In this document: piece after piece, positions 15,593 to 24,453 of the stretch
Layout of the letters: the number at the start of each line of letters is the position of its first letter
Position numbering within the stretch: position 1 is the first letter of the stretch
NCBI RefSeq assembly: GCF_014279775.1
Contig: NZ_CP047961.1
Location: 1,550,001-1,614,000 of the forward strand
DNA length: 64,000 nucleotides
Source of the DNA: Synechococcus sp. PROS-9-1
GTDB taxonomy: Bacteria; Cyanobacteriota; Cyanobacteriia; PCC-6307; Cyanobiaceae
Reading direction: 5' to 3'
Notes under the pieces: model-generated
Told to the model about the DNA's origin: nothing
Seen by the model: only the letters and a program-made list of their open reading frames with translations
Database searches by the model: none
Made by a program: the position numbers and the translations under genes

Positions 15593-16894
15593 GTGACTGC
15601 TTCCACTCTGAACACCAGCCACTCCGAGGCCATCTTCAATGCGGCCAAGGCTCTGATGCCCGGCGGCGTGAGCTCTCCAGTGCGCGCTTTCAAGTCGGTC
15701 GGCGGACAACCCATCGTGTTCGATCGGGTCAAAGGGCCTTATGCCTGGGATGTTGATGGCAATAAATATGTTGATTACATCGGCAGTTGGGGACCAGCCA
15801 TCTGCGGTCATGCCCATCCTGAGGTCATTAGCGCTCTCCAAGAAGCCATTGAGAAAGGCACAAGCTTTGGTGCTCCCTGCGCTTTAGAAAACACCCTGGC
15901 TGAGATGGTGATTGAAGCCGTCCCCAGCGTGGAGATGGTCCGCTTTGTGAATAGCGGCACGGAAGCCTGCATGTCGATGCTGCGCTTGATTCGAGCGTTC
16001 ACGGGGCGCGACAAGATCATCAAGTTCGAAGGCTGCTACCACGGCCACGCGGACATGTTCCTCGTCAAAGCTGGCTCAGGGGTGGCAACACTCGGCCTAC
16101 CCGATTCACCCGGAGTGCCACGGAGCACGACCGCGAACACGCTGACCGCTCCTTACAACGATCTGGAATCGGTCAAGCAGCTTTTTGCTGAAAACCCCGA
16201 CGCGATCGCCGGGGTCATTCTCGAACCGATTGTTGGCAATGCAGGGTTCATCCAACCAGAACCAGGATTTTTGGAGGGTTTGCGAGAACTCACCAAAGAG
16301 AACGGAGCACTTCTGGTCTTTGATGAAGTGATGACTGGATTCCGTATCAGCTATGGCGGAGCCCAAGCACACTTTGGAGTGACTCCAGATCTCACCACGA
16401 TGGGCAAGGTGATTGGAGGAGGTTTACCCGTTGGTGCCTATGGCGGTCGCAGGGAGATTATGGAAATGGTTTCCCCAGCTGGCCCTATGTATCAAGCAGG
16501 AACCTTGAGTGGCAATCCTTTGGCGATGACAGCTGGGATCAAAACACTCGAATTGCTCAAGCAGCCAGGCAGTTACGAAAAGCTCACCGCCACAACCGAA
16601 CGCTTAATTCAAGGAATCCTGGAAGCGGGCCGCGAGGCTGGTCTTCCGATCACCGGCGGAAGCGTTGGTGCCATGTTTGGCTTCTTCCTCTGTGAAGGTC
16701 CAGTCCGAAATTTCGAAGAAGCGAAAACAACCGATGCAGTGCGGTTTGGACAACTGCACAGAGCGATGCTTGAACGCGGTGTTTACCTTGCACCATCAGC
16801 ATTTGAAGCAGGCTTCACATCACTCGCCCATTCCGATGAGGACATCGACGCAACCATCAAGGCCTTCCGAGAAAGCTTCGCTTCTATCGCCTGA
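15593..16894 (+). CDS. hemL: Glutamate-1-semialdehyde 2,1-aminomutase
   Basis: PLP enzyme that converts glutamate-1-semialdehyde to 5-aminolevulinate, the entry to chlorophyll and haem synthesis. GTG at 15593 gives the usual N-terminus ([15 protein letters not shown]); TTG at 15578 is also in frame. 433 aa is the family length. [16 protein letters not shown] holds the PLP lysine; [15 protein letters not shown] and [10 protein letters not shown] are further family signatures. A probable beta-barrel remnant lies downstream. Confidence 0.96.
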   Translation: MTASTLNTSHSEAIFNAAKALMPGGVSSPVRAFKSVGGQPIVFDRVKGPYAWDVDGNKYVDYIGSWGPAICGHAHPEVISALQEAIEKGTSFGAPCALENTLAEMVIEAVPSVEMVRFVNSGTEACMSMLRLIRAFTGRDKIIKFEGCYHGHADMFLVKAGSGVATLGLPDSPGVPRSTTANTLTAPYNDLESVKQLFAENPDAIAGVILEPIVGNAGFIQPEPGFLEGLRELTKENGALLVFDEVMTGFRISYGGAQAHFGVTPDLTTMGKVIGGGLPVGAYGGRREIMEMVSPAGPMYQAGTLSGNPLAMTAGIKTLELLKQPGSYEKLTATTERLIQGILEAGREAGLPITGGSVGAMFGFFLCEGPVRNFEEAKTTDAVRFGQLHRAMLERGVYLAPSAFEAGFTSLAHSDEDIDATIKAFRESFASIA

Positions 16895-16949
16895 ATAAAT
16901 AAATCAAGTTGATGGCTCATTGAGTCGCAAATGCGATGCAGGGCCTTAA

Positions 16950-17264
16950 GTACAGAGCATTTGGGGCGGAAACTTCTGTACAGATGACAACTACTGCGGA
17001 AATATATTTGCAACAAGTAGCGCACGAATCAGCTTCGGCTGGAACCCAAATAATTACTTCAATCTCTCACTAAGCAATTAATTCACAGGCGCCTATATAA
17101 ATGGCATATCTCCAAGCAATGCATTTTTAGGGAGTGTCAAAATCTATCCTTTTGGAGACAAGAAACTGTTTACATCTCTGAATGGTCAATTCATCTATAA
17201 TTCATTTACAGCTCCCCAAGTCGACAACAGCTTTTCATTGCAACTTGGCACACAACTCTTTTAA
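16950..17264 (+). pseudogene. 3' remnant of an outer-membrane beta-barrel protein gene
   Basis: One frame runs from just after TAA at 16947 to TAA at 17262, broken only by TAA at 17079-17081. The translation has alternating polar/hydrophobic strands (ARISFGWNPNNYFNLSLSN; KLFTSLNGQFIYNSF; NSFSLQLGTQLF). It ends in a C-terminal Phe, the signal used by the BAM complex for outer-membrane proteins. No start codon or N-terminal part is found, so only the last 100 or so codons survive. It overlaps the ggt stop by 4 bases. Composition is more AT-rich than hemL. Confidence 0.55.
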
Positions 17265-19084
17265 AACTGTTCTGCCACAGCAGCTCCTTCTCCCCTACGA
17301 GGATCAGCCGCTCCATAACTTCCGCCATTGCGTTTCAACTCCACGCTGTTAGCGGAGCCCATCGAGCGTGTAAACCGCAATGCATGACCTCGCTGTCTCA
17401 ACAGCTGAACGGTGTCTGGACTGAAACCCTGCTCAAGCTGCAAGGAGTCAGGCCATAGCTGACTGTGGATTCTTGGTGTAGCAACACTGGTCGCAAGATT
17501 GAGACCATGAACAATTCGGTTTAAAAGGACTTGAAGAACAGTTGTAATAATCCGGCTGCCACCAGGGCTACCCGTTGCCAACCAAGCATCACCCGCTTGA
17601 TTCAACACAATGGTGGGAGTCATTGAGCTAAGGGGTCTTCGACGTGGAGCCACTGCATTTTGCTCCCCTTGCACCAAGCCATAGGCATTAGGGACACCAG
17701 GCTTGGCCGTGAAATCTGCCAACTCATTGTTCAAGAGAAAACCAGACCCTGGAACGGCGATTCCATTGCCATAGGCAAAATTCAAGGTTGTCGTTAACGC
17801 CACCAATGAACCATCACGGTCAGCAACAGAAAGATGGGTTGTATTGAAACCAGACGGCATAGGGGATTCTCCAGCCAAATCAGCCGCTGGAGTATGGGAG
17901 TTAAGATTTAATTGATTACGCAGATTATCAATATTTGATTGAGAAAGAAGCCTCCGAATCGGAATATCAATCTGATCTGGATCTCCTAGGAACTGATTAC
18001 GATCCCGATAAGCGAGATTCATGCTCTCTGTGAGCAAATGGATAGAATCAGCACTGTTCACGCCTAAGGCCTCAAGATCAAAAGGCGCAATTAGCTTCAA
18101 GATCTGAAGGAGGGTAATTCCGCCACTACTTGGAGGTGGCATGGAGATCACCGCATGGCCACGAAAAACTCCCTTCACAGGTTCTACCCAAGGAGCAGTG
18201 AAGTCTGCTAAATCCCGATAATCAATAAGCCCACCCTGATCCTTCATTAAAGCAACAATATTGTGAGCAATCGTTCCTTCATAAAAACCCGAGATACCCT
18301 TCAGTGAAATGAGTTTTAGGGACTGAGCCAGCTCAGACTGACGCAGCTTTTCACCAGATTGATAAGGAATCCACTGAGCTCCACCATCAGGGAGCTCGAC
18401 TTGTCGATAAAAAAGTGACCGTGCTGTGGGATCTTGGCTCAGACGTGAAAAGGCTCTTTTCAGAGAATCGGCCAATTGCGGATAGATCACAAAACCGTCG
18501 TCCGCAAGTTGGATTGAAGGAGCCATCACCTCTGCCCGATCCAAACGGCCAAAACGCTCCTGAGCCTTCAGAAGGCCAGCCACACTTCCGGGAACCCCGG
18601 TGCTCAATAAACTAAAAAATTCCTTGCTCTTACTCACTTCCCCATCAGGATCAAGAAAGAGGTCTCGATGCGCTAGATGAGGAGCAATCTCACGAAAATT
18701 AAGCGCATAGGATTTGCGCTCAGGTGCATGCCAGAACACAAGGAATCCACCTCCACCGAGATTTCCTGCCTGAGGCAAGGTCACTGATAGGGCAAAGGCC
18801 GTGGCGACAGCAGCATCCATGGCATTCCCCCCCTTTCTAAGCATTAAGGCACCCACCTCACTCGCCAATCGCTCCTGGCTACTGACGATTCCGAGTGATG
18901 AATGCACAGGGTGAAACCTCTGTCCAGACTCCTGCAGGAGATTTTTGGAGGTGGGCCTGGCCAAATGAACTTGATTGGCACGAACCAGAGGGGAACCTAA
19001 GAGCACAGCAATGCCTGTACATAGATTGACGGCCAAAAAAGTCGCGTACTTGTGAGTCACTAAGGAATCAAGAATAGACATCAC
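17261..19084 (-). CDS. ggt: Gamma-glutamyltransferase (gamma-glutamyltranspeptidase)
   Basis: Exported 607-aa Ntn-hydrolase that cleaves the gamma-glutamyl bond of glutathione and related peptides. An N-terminal signal segment lies at about 14-36. Self-processing would occur before Thr415 in FNTTHLSV, giving the two subunits. GNAMDAAVATAFALSVTLPQAGNLGGGGF and SMPPPSSGG are conserved. NFAYGNGIAVPGSGFLLNNEL and the later SSMTPTIVL segment belong to the small subunit. It stands alone between a beta-barrel remnant and a 318-base intergenic region. Confidence 0.93.
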   Translation of the reverse strand: MMSILDSLVTHKYATFLAVNLCTGIAVLLGSPLVRANQVHLARPTSKNLLQESGQRFHPVHSSLGIVSSQERLASEVGALMLRKGGNAMDAAVATAFALSVTLPQAGNLGGGGFLVFWHAPERKSYALNFREIAPHLAHRDLFLDPDGEVSKSKEFFSLLSTGVPGSVAGLLKAQERFGRLDRAEVMAPSIQLADDGFVIYPQLADSLKRAFSRLSQDPTARSLFYRQVELPDGGAQWIPYQSGEKLRQSELAQSLKLISLKGISGFYEGTIAHNIVALMKDQGGLIDYRDLADFTAPWVEPVKGVFRGHAVISMPPPSSGGITLLQILKLIAPFDLEALGVNSADSIHLLTESMNLAYRDRNQFLGDPDQIDIPIRRLLSQSNIDNLRNQLNLNSHTPAADLAGESPMPSGFNTTHLSVADRDGSLVALTTTLNFAYGNGIAVPGSGFLLNNELADFTAKPGVPNAYGLVQGEQNAVAPRRRPLSSMTPTIVLNQAGDAWLATGSPGGSRIITTVLQVLLNRIVHGLNLATSVATPRIHSQLWPDSLQLEQGFSPDTVQLLRQRGHALRFTRSMGSANSVELKRNGGSYGAADPRRGEGAAVAEQF

Positions 19085-19402
19085 GAACTTGGTTCAGTAT
19101 CAACAATAACCAACATAAAAATGCAGCAATGGTTCTATTAAACATCCTAAGTCCTATCGACATCATCCAGAGAGGATTAATTCATGAGAAACTGATTCTC
19201 ATAAGAGCAGGCAACCCAGTCCAGCCTCCCTGAGGCATGAAGCAAAACCTAGAAAAAACATCCAACTCATGCGATTATTTCAGGGAGAAGGGGCGTTCGA
19301 TTGAATAGCACTATCACGGGCAGAAATAATCACACTTTTTGAATCGAATAACTATTTGATGTCAGGATTTAAGCAGCAATATCAAGACCAGTAACTTTAA
19401 AT
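19085..19402. other. Intergenic region without recognisable gene
   Basis: AT-rich stretch between ggt and the YajQ-family gene. It presumably holds the ggt promoter and the 3' end of the YajQ-family transcript. A short inverted repeat (TGAGAAACTGATTCTCA) lies near 19184-19200. I see no coding frame, terminator or tRNA. Confidence 0.6.
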
Positions 19403-19897
19403 TTAGCGATAATTCTCGAATTGAAGTGGAACGTCTAATTCTTCCTCCTTACTTTTCACGAGTTGAATCGCAGCCTGAAGGTCATCCTTACTCTTGCCAG
19501 TAATGCGAAGACTTTCCCCTTGAATGGCAACCGTTACCTTCTTCAATTCATCGCGAACCATTTTGCTCAGCTTTTTCGCAAGCTCTTGACTAAGGCCCTT
19601 TCGTAATTGAATGACCTGCTTCACGCGATTTCCGCCAACAGCCTCAGAAGTTTGGAAGTCAAAAATCTTTAAAGAAAGATCTCGTTTAGTCGCTTTAGTC
19701 CTCAAGATATCTTCAACAGCTTGCAATGTCATATCACTAGCTGTGGTGATAACCACTTCCGTTTCCGCTAGATCAATCTCTGTGCCGGAGTCCTTAAGGT
19801 CATAGCGATTTCCAACATCCCGGCGGACTTGATCCAGAGTATTGACCAGCTCCTGGCGGTCAAAATCAGAAACCACATCAAATGAATATGACGCCAT
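19403..19897 (-). CDS. YajQ-family nucleotide-binding protein
   Basis: A 164-aa protein of the YajQ/UPF0234 family, with two ferredoxin-like halves. Some homologs bind cyclic di-GMP, GTP or tRNA. The start SYSFDVVSDFDRQELVNTLDQ, the SGTEIDL strand and the EEELDVPLQFENYR C-terminus match the family along the whole length. No other domain is present. It has its own transcript; the next gene upstream is about 75 bases away. Confidence 0.92.
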   Translation of the reverse strand: MASYSFDVVSDFDRQELVNTLDQVRRDVGNRYDLKDSGTEIDLAETEVVITTASDMTLQAVEDILRTKATKRDLSLKIFDFQTSEAVGGNRVKQVIQLRKGLSQELAKKLSKMVRDELKKVTVAIQGESLRITGKSKDDLQAAIQLVKSKEEELDVPLQFENYR

Positions 19898-19975
19898 AGT
19901 GCTGTGCTGCTGTTCCGAACAGGTCTTCGCTCAACTTACTCACGTTGAGCGATCATGGCAGGTTAACAAACAAAC

Positions 19976-20071
19976 TCACAGCATCACCGTTGCTTTTGGC
20001 GATAAAAGCAAAGTTCCAAGCCCCAAGCCCAAAAGCAGTTGCAACATCCATGCCATAACATCACACGCCAT
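19976..20071 (-). CDS. Possible membrane microprotein (31 aa)
   Basis: An ATG frame of 31 codons on the minus strand, upstream of the YajQ-family gene. Residues 8-24 form one hydrophobic segment (WMLQLLLGLGLGTLLLS), followed by PKAT. It resembles the many one-helix microproteins in this window, but such short hydrophobic frames also occur by chance. Confidence 0.25.
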   Translation of the reverse strand: MACDVMAWMLQLLLGLGLGTLLLSPKATVML

Positions 20072-20214
20072 GTCACAGGGCGATCCAACGATGATCTGAA
20101 ATGTCTAATAAATATTATTTAAAGCAAAAAATTGGCGGACAATTGATATTGAGCCCATCTCAAATCTAATTTATGATTTCGAAAGACTTACCAACTCAAG
20201 AATCCAGGCTCTTC

Positions 20215-20457
20215 ATGACAACACCACTCGATCAGGCTCGCTTCATTGCCGATGAAATGGAAAACCTTGCTGATCAGCTGAAGCCTGAGGTGATTCGAGC
20301 GGCTCGATCTGATGCAGAAGGCCGCAAGAATCTCGATCGTCTTGAATATGCCCTTGGAACGATTGGGAAGGCACTCATCCTTACTGACTACAGCGTGGAT
20401 GAACAAAAAGACCTCGACAAACTTGAGGAGTTCAGGGAACTGCATGGAAAGCAGTGA
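20215..20457 (+). CDS. Small helical hypothetical protein (80 aa)
   Basis: ATG at 20215 (MTTPLDQARFIADEMENLA) is preferred to the in-frame ATG at 20173, because the extra 14 residues look unstructured. The protein is acidic and almost all alpha-helical, with an amphipathic pattern (LEYALGTIGKALILTDYSVDEQKDLDKLEEF). No motif or membrane segment. Function unknown; codon use is ordinary. Confidence 0.6.
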   Translation: MTTPLDQARFIADEMENLADQLKPEVIRAARSDAEGRKNLDRLEYALGTIGKALILTDYSVDEQKDLDKLEEFRELHGKQ

Positions 20458-20498
20458 GGCCCTAAAACATCCATCCTCAGGTCAAATCCAAACCCCCG

Positions 20499-20684
20499 TT
20501 ATGGGTTAAACCCATCGGATGCAGCTTGCTCTAAGTCTTTCCAGGTTAAGTCAATCAGGGGGAGCGCTTCATCAATTTCTCTTTTCAAGCCTGAGGCCTC
20601 ATCACTCAGCCCCTGCTCGATCAGCTGCTGATATTTCTTGTATTGGTTGACCCAGATCAGGATCGTTGGGGTGCTGTTCGTCAT
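20499..20684 (-). CDS. Small helical hypothetical protein (61 aa)
   Basis: ATG at 20684 begins MTNSTPTILIWVNQYKKYQQ. An ATG at 20720 is in frame but gives a less likely basic extension. The sequence is helical and acidic (LSDEASGLKREIDEALPLIDLTWKDLEQAAS), resembling a small coiled-coil or adaptor protein. Convergent with the gene at 20215. Function unknown. Confidence 0.55.
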   Translation of the reverse strand: MTNSTPTILIWVNQYKKYQQLIEQGLSDEASGLKREIDEALPLIDLTWKDLEQAASDGFNP

Positions 20685-20893
20685 GCTTCTAGTGTGACGC
20701 GACATTTCGAAACATCCCATAGGCAGAGGATGTTAGTGAAATGCCATTGGGGATCAAGTCAAAACCAAAGCTAATCGATTTATACGCTGGTAAGGCCTGG
20801 TTGCTCGAGACCTCACGTATCAACTAGCTAGTCAATACTGACATCCAAGAGTGCTGGTGCAGGTTTTCAGCTGAAATAGCGTTCCTACAGCCA

Positions 20894-21067
20894 ATGGAGT
20901 CCGACCATCAAAGTGTTTTCAAGGACACAATTCTGAACCCAAGCGTGCAACACGTTGAAAGAATATCCAAGACGTCAGAAGAATCTGATCCATCGTATGA
21001 ACGAATCAAAAGCATGAAACGGCTTTCAGGCATTCCTTCTAAAACAATTCTCACTCAACTGGGTTGA
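20894..21067 (+). CDS. Possible small protein (57 aa)
   Basis: Open frame beginning MESDHQSVFKDTILNPSVQH and ending SKTILTQLG. It is mixed polar and shows no membrane segment. It is the only plausible gene in the interval 20721-21097, where nothing else is recognised. A 10-bp hairpin overlaps its stop codon. Confidence 0.3.
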   Translation: MESDHQSVFKDTILNPSVQHVERISKTSEESDPSYERIKSMKRLSGIPSKTILTQLG

Positions 21068-21072
21068 GTGAG
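21050..21072 (-). terminator. Hairpin, possible terminator of the gene at 21098
   Basis: A perfect 10-bp inverted repeat (CTCACTCAAC / GTTGAGTGAG) with a 3-base loop. On the minus strand it lies 26 bases after the stop of the 21098 gene and is followed by AATTGTTTT, a weak T-rich tract. On the plus strand no T-run follows. Confidence 0.5.
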
Positions 21073-21097
21073 TCAACAAACAACCCCAAACAAGAGG

Positions 21098-21445
21098 CTA
21101 GAAGTCATGTTTTTCGCCCTCAACCACCATCGCAACCAATAAAGGCCAGTAGCGATAGCTCGATCGAATCAAGAGGGCCCAAATGAGCCAGAGAAGCCAA
21201 AAATTCACGCTCTCATCAGTGGCCTGACGGCAGTCCTGTTGCAACCGTTTCGCCACAGAACCTGAAACTTGCTCTTGCAACGAGCGATTCATCACTGCAC
21301 ACACCCTCCCGGCTGGAAGGCGGAACAATTCTGCAGAGAGCCAAGCCGGAGCTAAAGCCACTGGGATAGCAACCAACCATCTACCGACAAATCGTTCTAA
21401 GGAACGACTCGGCACGATGCGTATCGGCTTGGGAGAGGGCATCAA
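21098..21445 (-). CDS. Hypothetical membrane protein (115 aa)
   Basis: Two hydrophobic segments frame a soluble loop: WLVAIPVALAPAWLSAELF near residues 23-41 and FWLLWLIWALLI near residues 82-93. The loop holds two cysteines (RVCAVM...QQDCRQ) and would be periplasmic if the N-terminus is inside, by the basic residues before helix 1. No family recognised. It stands alone. Confidence 0.6.
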   Translation of the reverse strand: MMPSPKPIRIVPSRSLERFVGRWLVAIPVALAPAWLSAELFRLPAGRVCAVMNRSLQEQVSGSVAKRLQQDCRQATDESVNFWLLWLIWALLIRSSYRYWPLLVAMVVEGEKHDF

Positions 21446-21460
21446 ACTCCAATCCAGACG

Positions 21461-21712
21461 CGCACTGTCCTGAAATTAGAAACGGTTGGAGAACAAGACC
21501 AGCGCATTGACATCAAGCGAAAGCTTTTCCATCGATTACACGTTGACGAACCGCTCTGATCAAGGCTTAAGGAGTCAGCATCACGCAGCTTGATTCAAGG
21601 AAGTCAGGATGATTACTTCAGTTGGTGGTGGCATCCTCTGCCCAAAACTCACTCCAGCCAGCAGTTCCGACGTCATTGGGATAAAGCCAAACGCCGTTTC
21701 GGCCAACGTTGA
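21461..21712 (+). pseudogene. Possible gene remnant with an in-frame TGA
   Basis: This lies in the otherwise gene-free interval 21446-21993. One frame reads KLETVGEQDQRIDIKRKLFH, meets TGA at 21557-21559, then continues to TGA at 21710 (DDYFSWWWHPLPK ... FRRHWDKAKRRFGQR). There is no ATG. The Trp-rich, basic composition is protein-like. I do not recognise a family. Downstream to 21993 I see nothing convincing. Confidence 0.3.
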
Positions 21713-21993
21713 TCGCCATGAACAACGACCGATTTTGTTGGATTTTCACTGGAACGATCAACACTCACTTCACAAAGTGATCCACAGAGATACCTCACCT
21801 GCTCTAATGCCATGGCACGCCCAGGGGAAAAAGAGCAAATGCTAGGGGCACAATCCACAACTCAGAAAGCCGCTTGAAACCAACGAGCAAATCAATATCA
21901 ATGAACATTCTATGACGCACCAATACAAGCAGATTGCGACACATCTGTGATCACAGAAATCACATTCAACCCAAATTATTTAGCGATCAACTC

Positions 21994-22230
21994 TTACGTT
22001 TGACGCTTAAATGTATAACATCCACCGTGGTACCCAGTAAAGGGCTGCGCATAGGTAATCAGTTCCCAGCCTTGTTGCCCAAGCTCATTCATCAATCCCA
22101 CCAAAGTGACCTCATGCTGTGGATTCCTTCGAGAAATTAACTGCTTTTCATCAAGCCAAAGCTCTTCGATTTCTCCAGTCCAAGACTTTCCTTTCGGAAC
22201 AAAACGCAATTGCGTGTATTCCCACGTCAT
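21994..22230 (-). CDS. DUF4177-like small protein (78 aa)
   Basis: A short soluble protein starting MTWEYTQLRFVPKGKSWTGE. The pattern WEYTQLRF, then LVGLMNELGQQGWELITYAQ and a terminal YTFKR strand is that of DUF4177-type proteins, a beta-beta-alpha-beta fold with the GWEL motif. Molecular role unknown. Stands alone on the minus strand. Confidence 0.75.
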   Translation of the reverse strand: MTWEYTQLRFVPKGKSWTGEIEELWLDEKQLISRRNPQHEVTLVGLMNELGQQGWELITYAQPFTGYHGGCYTFKRQT

Positions 22231-22332
22231 TGAGGTCAGCCATCATCTTATTGACTGTAAAGCAAAGATGAGCTGACTAACCCTCGAAAACACAATCTCC
22301 ATGCACTAAAAGGTCGCCACTGCACCTGAAGC

Positions 22333-22422
22333 ATGAGCAACCGTGATAAAGCGAGGGCTGATGCATGGTTCAACATCGCAACGCACGGATGCCTCAAGGC
22401 TGCGCAAACCAGTGGTGAGTGA
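22333..22422 (+). CDS. Possible micro-ORF (29 aa)
   Basis: ATG frame reading MSNRDKARADAWFNIATHG and ending SGE. The composition is hydrophilic and protein-like, but the frame is too short for confidence. It could be the remains of a longer gene. Confidence 0.25.
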   Translation: MSNRDKARADAWFNIATHGCLKAAQTSGE

Positions 22423-22442
22423 TCCGGATCAGGCATCTGCCC

Positions 22443-22535
22443 TCAGCCAACGACAAACACGGCCGTGACAAAAACAGCAGAAATAGCGGCTAGAAAACTG
22501 CCGATACCGGCAGCTTGAATCAAGTTTGGGCTCAT
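22443..22535 (-). CDS. Single-helix membrane microprotein (30 aa)
   Basis: MSPNLIQAAGIGSFLAAISA continues into a hydrophobic end (VFVTAVFVVG). It is one transmembrane helix with a polar N-terminus and almost no C-terminal tail, similar in size to small photosystem and cytochrome subunits, but I cannot match it to PsaM, PsbM, PetN or others. On the minus strand it follows the structured region 22630-22899, which may be its leader. Confidence 0.5.
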   Translation of the reverse strand: MSPNLIQAAGIGSFLAAISAVFVTAVFVVG

Positions 22536-22629
22536 CAGAAGTCCTCAATGCCCATGGTCTGGCTCAATCCAAGCTCTGATATCAAGGTCTGTCGTGAAAC
22601 GGAAACGAAAAAGCGACCAGAAGAAGAGA

Positions 22630-22899
22630 GGCCGCCCCTCCCGGATGGAAGAGACGGCCTAGCTCGCTCGTTTATGCATATCGCTAACCAAGATCCAGTG
22701 AATCTGTATCGGAGAAGCGTGAACCTCGAAACGACAACAGTGAACGGAAAGAGGAGTGCGAAGCGTTTGGCGTTTGGCGCCTGGGGCCTGGTTCCTAAGT
22801 GGTGAGTGGTTGAACTCCTTAGGGCACCTGTTTCGGTGCAGATGGAGTGTCGATCGACGTGGCGTTCAAGAGATTGCCTACCGAAGGACGGAACTCGCC
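22630..22899 (-). ncRNA. Candidate structured RNA or 5' leader
   Basis: No gene is convincing between 22536 and 23398. Three stems lie here. A 13-bp stem at 22630-22659 pairs fully only on the minus strand, where its mismatches become G-U pairs, and it is followed by a pyrimidine-rich tract. A two-part hairpin at 22814-22848 has ACTCC/GGAGT outside and GCACC/GGTGC inside. A stem at 22861-22899 has GGCGTTC pairing with GAACTCGCC. The last hairpin could end a small RNA, or the whole could be the leader of the 30-aa gene. No known RNA family matched by eye. Confidence 0.35.
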
Positions 22900-23398
22900 G
22901 TTGGGTGAAAAACTGTTGGAGCAGGGGCCAAGTGGTCAGGCTGCTTCTTTGATCTGCTGAGGTGGAGTATCGGCCGTCATGGCTCCTCCGATTTCGATAC
23001 ACAAACTGTGGCGCAGGCGAGCGAAAAGCACATCGGTGCAATGGCGCATTGCTATCAGAAGCAAAACCGACGACATTAGGAATGGCGTGATTGTGATCCT
23101 TCTGAACTGGAAAGGCATCGCGACCTTTAGCACTTCAGGAGGAAGAGCAACCAAGACGCACAGTGAAGCGAGGAGCAACAGAACAAAAGCTCATAAAGCC
23201 AGGTTCACTGTGCATGTTCGTAGCAAAGACGTCGTCTGTTGCGAAGGAACATTTGGGAGCACATCCAGAAGATCAATAGCGAGGAGAAATCCAGGCCTCT
23301 CTCCGTTTCCTTTATCCTCCATCTCTTTCACGATGCCAACTCAGCAAAGAATGAGATAACCACCAGAAGACATCGAATAAAGCACGTGGGCGAATCAC

Positions 23399-23605
23399 CT
23401 ACTCGAGCAAGTCGAAGGCTTGCAGTACTTTCAAGCGAATGCCTCCAAGTTTTGCCCAAGCCGCTAAGGCATCAGCTTTGGAGGCATAAGGTCTCCAATC
23501 GTCTTCAACAATGCGACGCTGAATATGAGCCGCCACGCGTTGAGCTACAGCTTTATCACTAGGGCGATCGAGATAGATCGTTGTCCCGTTTAGCTCAATA
23601 TCCAT
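23399..23605 (-). CDS. Small hypothetical protein (68 aa)
   Basis: Starts MDIELNGTTIYLDRPSDKAV. A beta-hairpin is followed by two amphipathic helices (AVAQRVAAHIQRRIVEDDW and SKADALAAWAKLGG). Soluble, no motif known to me. The composition and start are convincing for a real gene. It is divergent from the gene at 23795. Confidence 0.6.
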   Translation of the reverse strand: MDIELNGTTIYLDRPSDKAVAQRVAAHIQRRIVEDDWRPYASKADALAAWAKLGGIRLKVLQAFDLLE

Positions 23606-23794
23606 TTCAGTTCGAGTCTCTTCGCAAAGTGGGGATCTCTACGTTGCTGCTAACAACCTTAATCCACTCTCTCATCCTCGAGTCCACCGACGACCTACCC
23701 CTAGCAAGAAAGAAGGCGAAGCACCTCTTTTTTTAAGACCGTACCTTCAACCGAACAGCAGTCAGGGATAAAACTCAATAGATTTCATGAAGTA

Positions 23795-24031
23795 TTGACC
23801 CAGCAAATGACCAACCATCGCTTATCAATCGAACAAAAATTTCAACTAGAAGCCGCTTTTAGAGACATTGATGCTTGCGATGACATTGGCAAACTTCGCG
23901 AGATCACTAAAGCAATCATCACAGCACAAGAAAATGAGAAAGCTTTTGCAAGAGAAGCTATTTCACGAATGCGTCAAGAGATAGATGTACAAATGATTTC
24001 TAGCTTTGGATTCAATCGTGCTGCTGGCTGA
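23795..24031 (+). CDS. Small helical protein, weakly NblA-like (78 aa)
   Basis: Mostly alpha-helical protein. The segment LSIEQKFQLEAAFRDID near residues 10-26 resembles the start of NblA (LSLEQQFNL...), the adaptor that directs phycobilisome breakdown under nutrient stress. The rest (LREITKAIITAQENEKAF) has helix spacing of the right type, but the protein is longer than NblA, usually about 55-60 aa, and the resemblance is partial. The start could be the second Met (MTNHRLSIEQ). Confidence 0.5.
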   Translation: MTQQMTNHRLSIEQKFQLEAAFRDIDACDDIGKLREITKAIITAQENEKAFAREAISRMRQEIDVQMISSFGFNRAAG

Positions 24032-24453
24032 AAAGAGCATGACCAGTTAATCGCAATATTTAGCTTGCAAGTTACAACGCAATTATCGTTAACATCGGAC
24101 ACAAATTATCCATAATTTTCGTTAATTCGGAAAACTTAAAACGATTATCTCTAAAACTAGGTCCTAGCATTTTCTTATTTACTTTCATTGATGCAAATAT
24201 TTCCTGTTTCCAATCCTAAGGATCCTTGTTCAAATAGCTTGATCGCCTGGAGTTTCGTTGTTCCCACGATAAAACTCAATAGCTCACAAATGTGTTTGGA
24301 TTTAGCACTTTTACTTCCAGCGTACGGCGCTCATGGCTGGGCTCATCGCCGAGATCATGCATCAATTTCAAGGGCATCTGCACACTCACCAATAGAAAAA
24401 CATGACACCAACCAAAGGTTGGGGCATAAAGAGGAGACACAGTAGATCCACAC
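24032..24453. other. AT-rich intergenic region, no gene recognised
   Basis: AT-rich stretch with a few weak frames on either strand and none with convincing composition. An imperfect palindrome (CTAGGTCCTAG) lies near 24158-24168. It probably holds the promoter of the small membrane protein at 24454. Confidence 0.5.

Noticed and set aside
22861-22899. Partial resemblance to the glutamine (glnA) or downstream-peptide riboswitch
   Set aside because: CGTTCA and CCGAAGGA are present, but the rest of the consensus (GGAAGTAGG core and pairing) is missing, so I did not call a known riboswitch.
22936-23178. Minus-strand frame of 80 codons with a hydrophobic start
   Set aside because: No conserved-looking core. 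A 14-codon ATG frame with a good GGAGGAG site lies inside it, which is too short to call.
23191-23322. 43-codon minus-strand frame
   Set aside because: Composition is weak and no start context or neighbour supports it.
24188-24445. 85-codon plus-strand frame
   Set aside because: Composition is Ser/His-rich and irregular, with no motif or credible start site.
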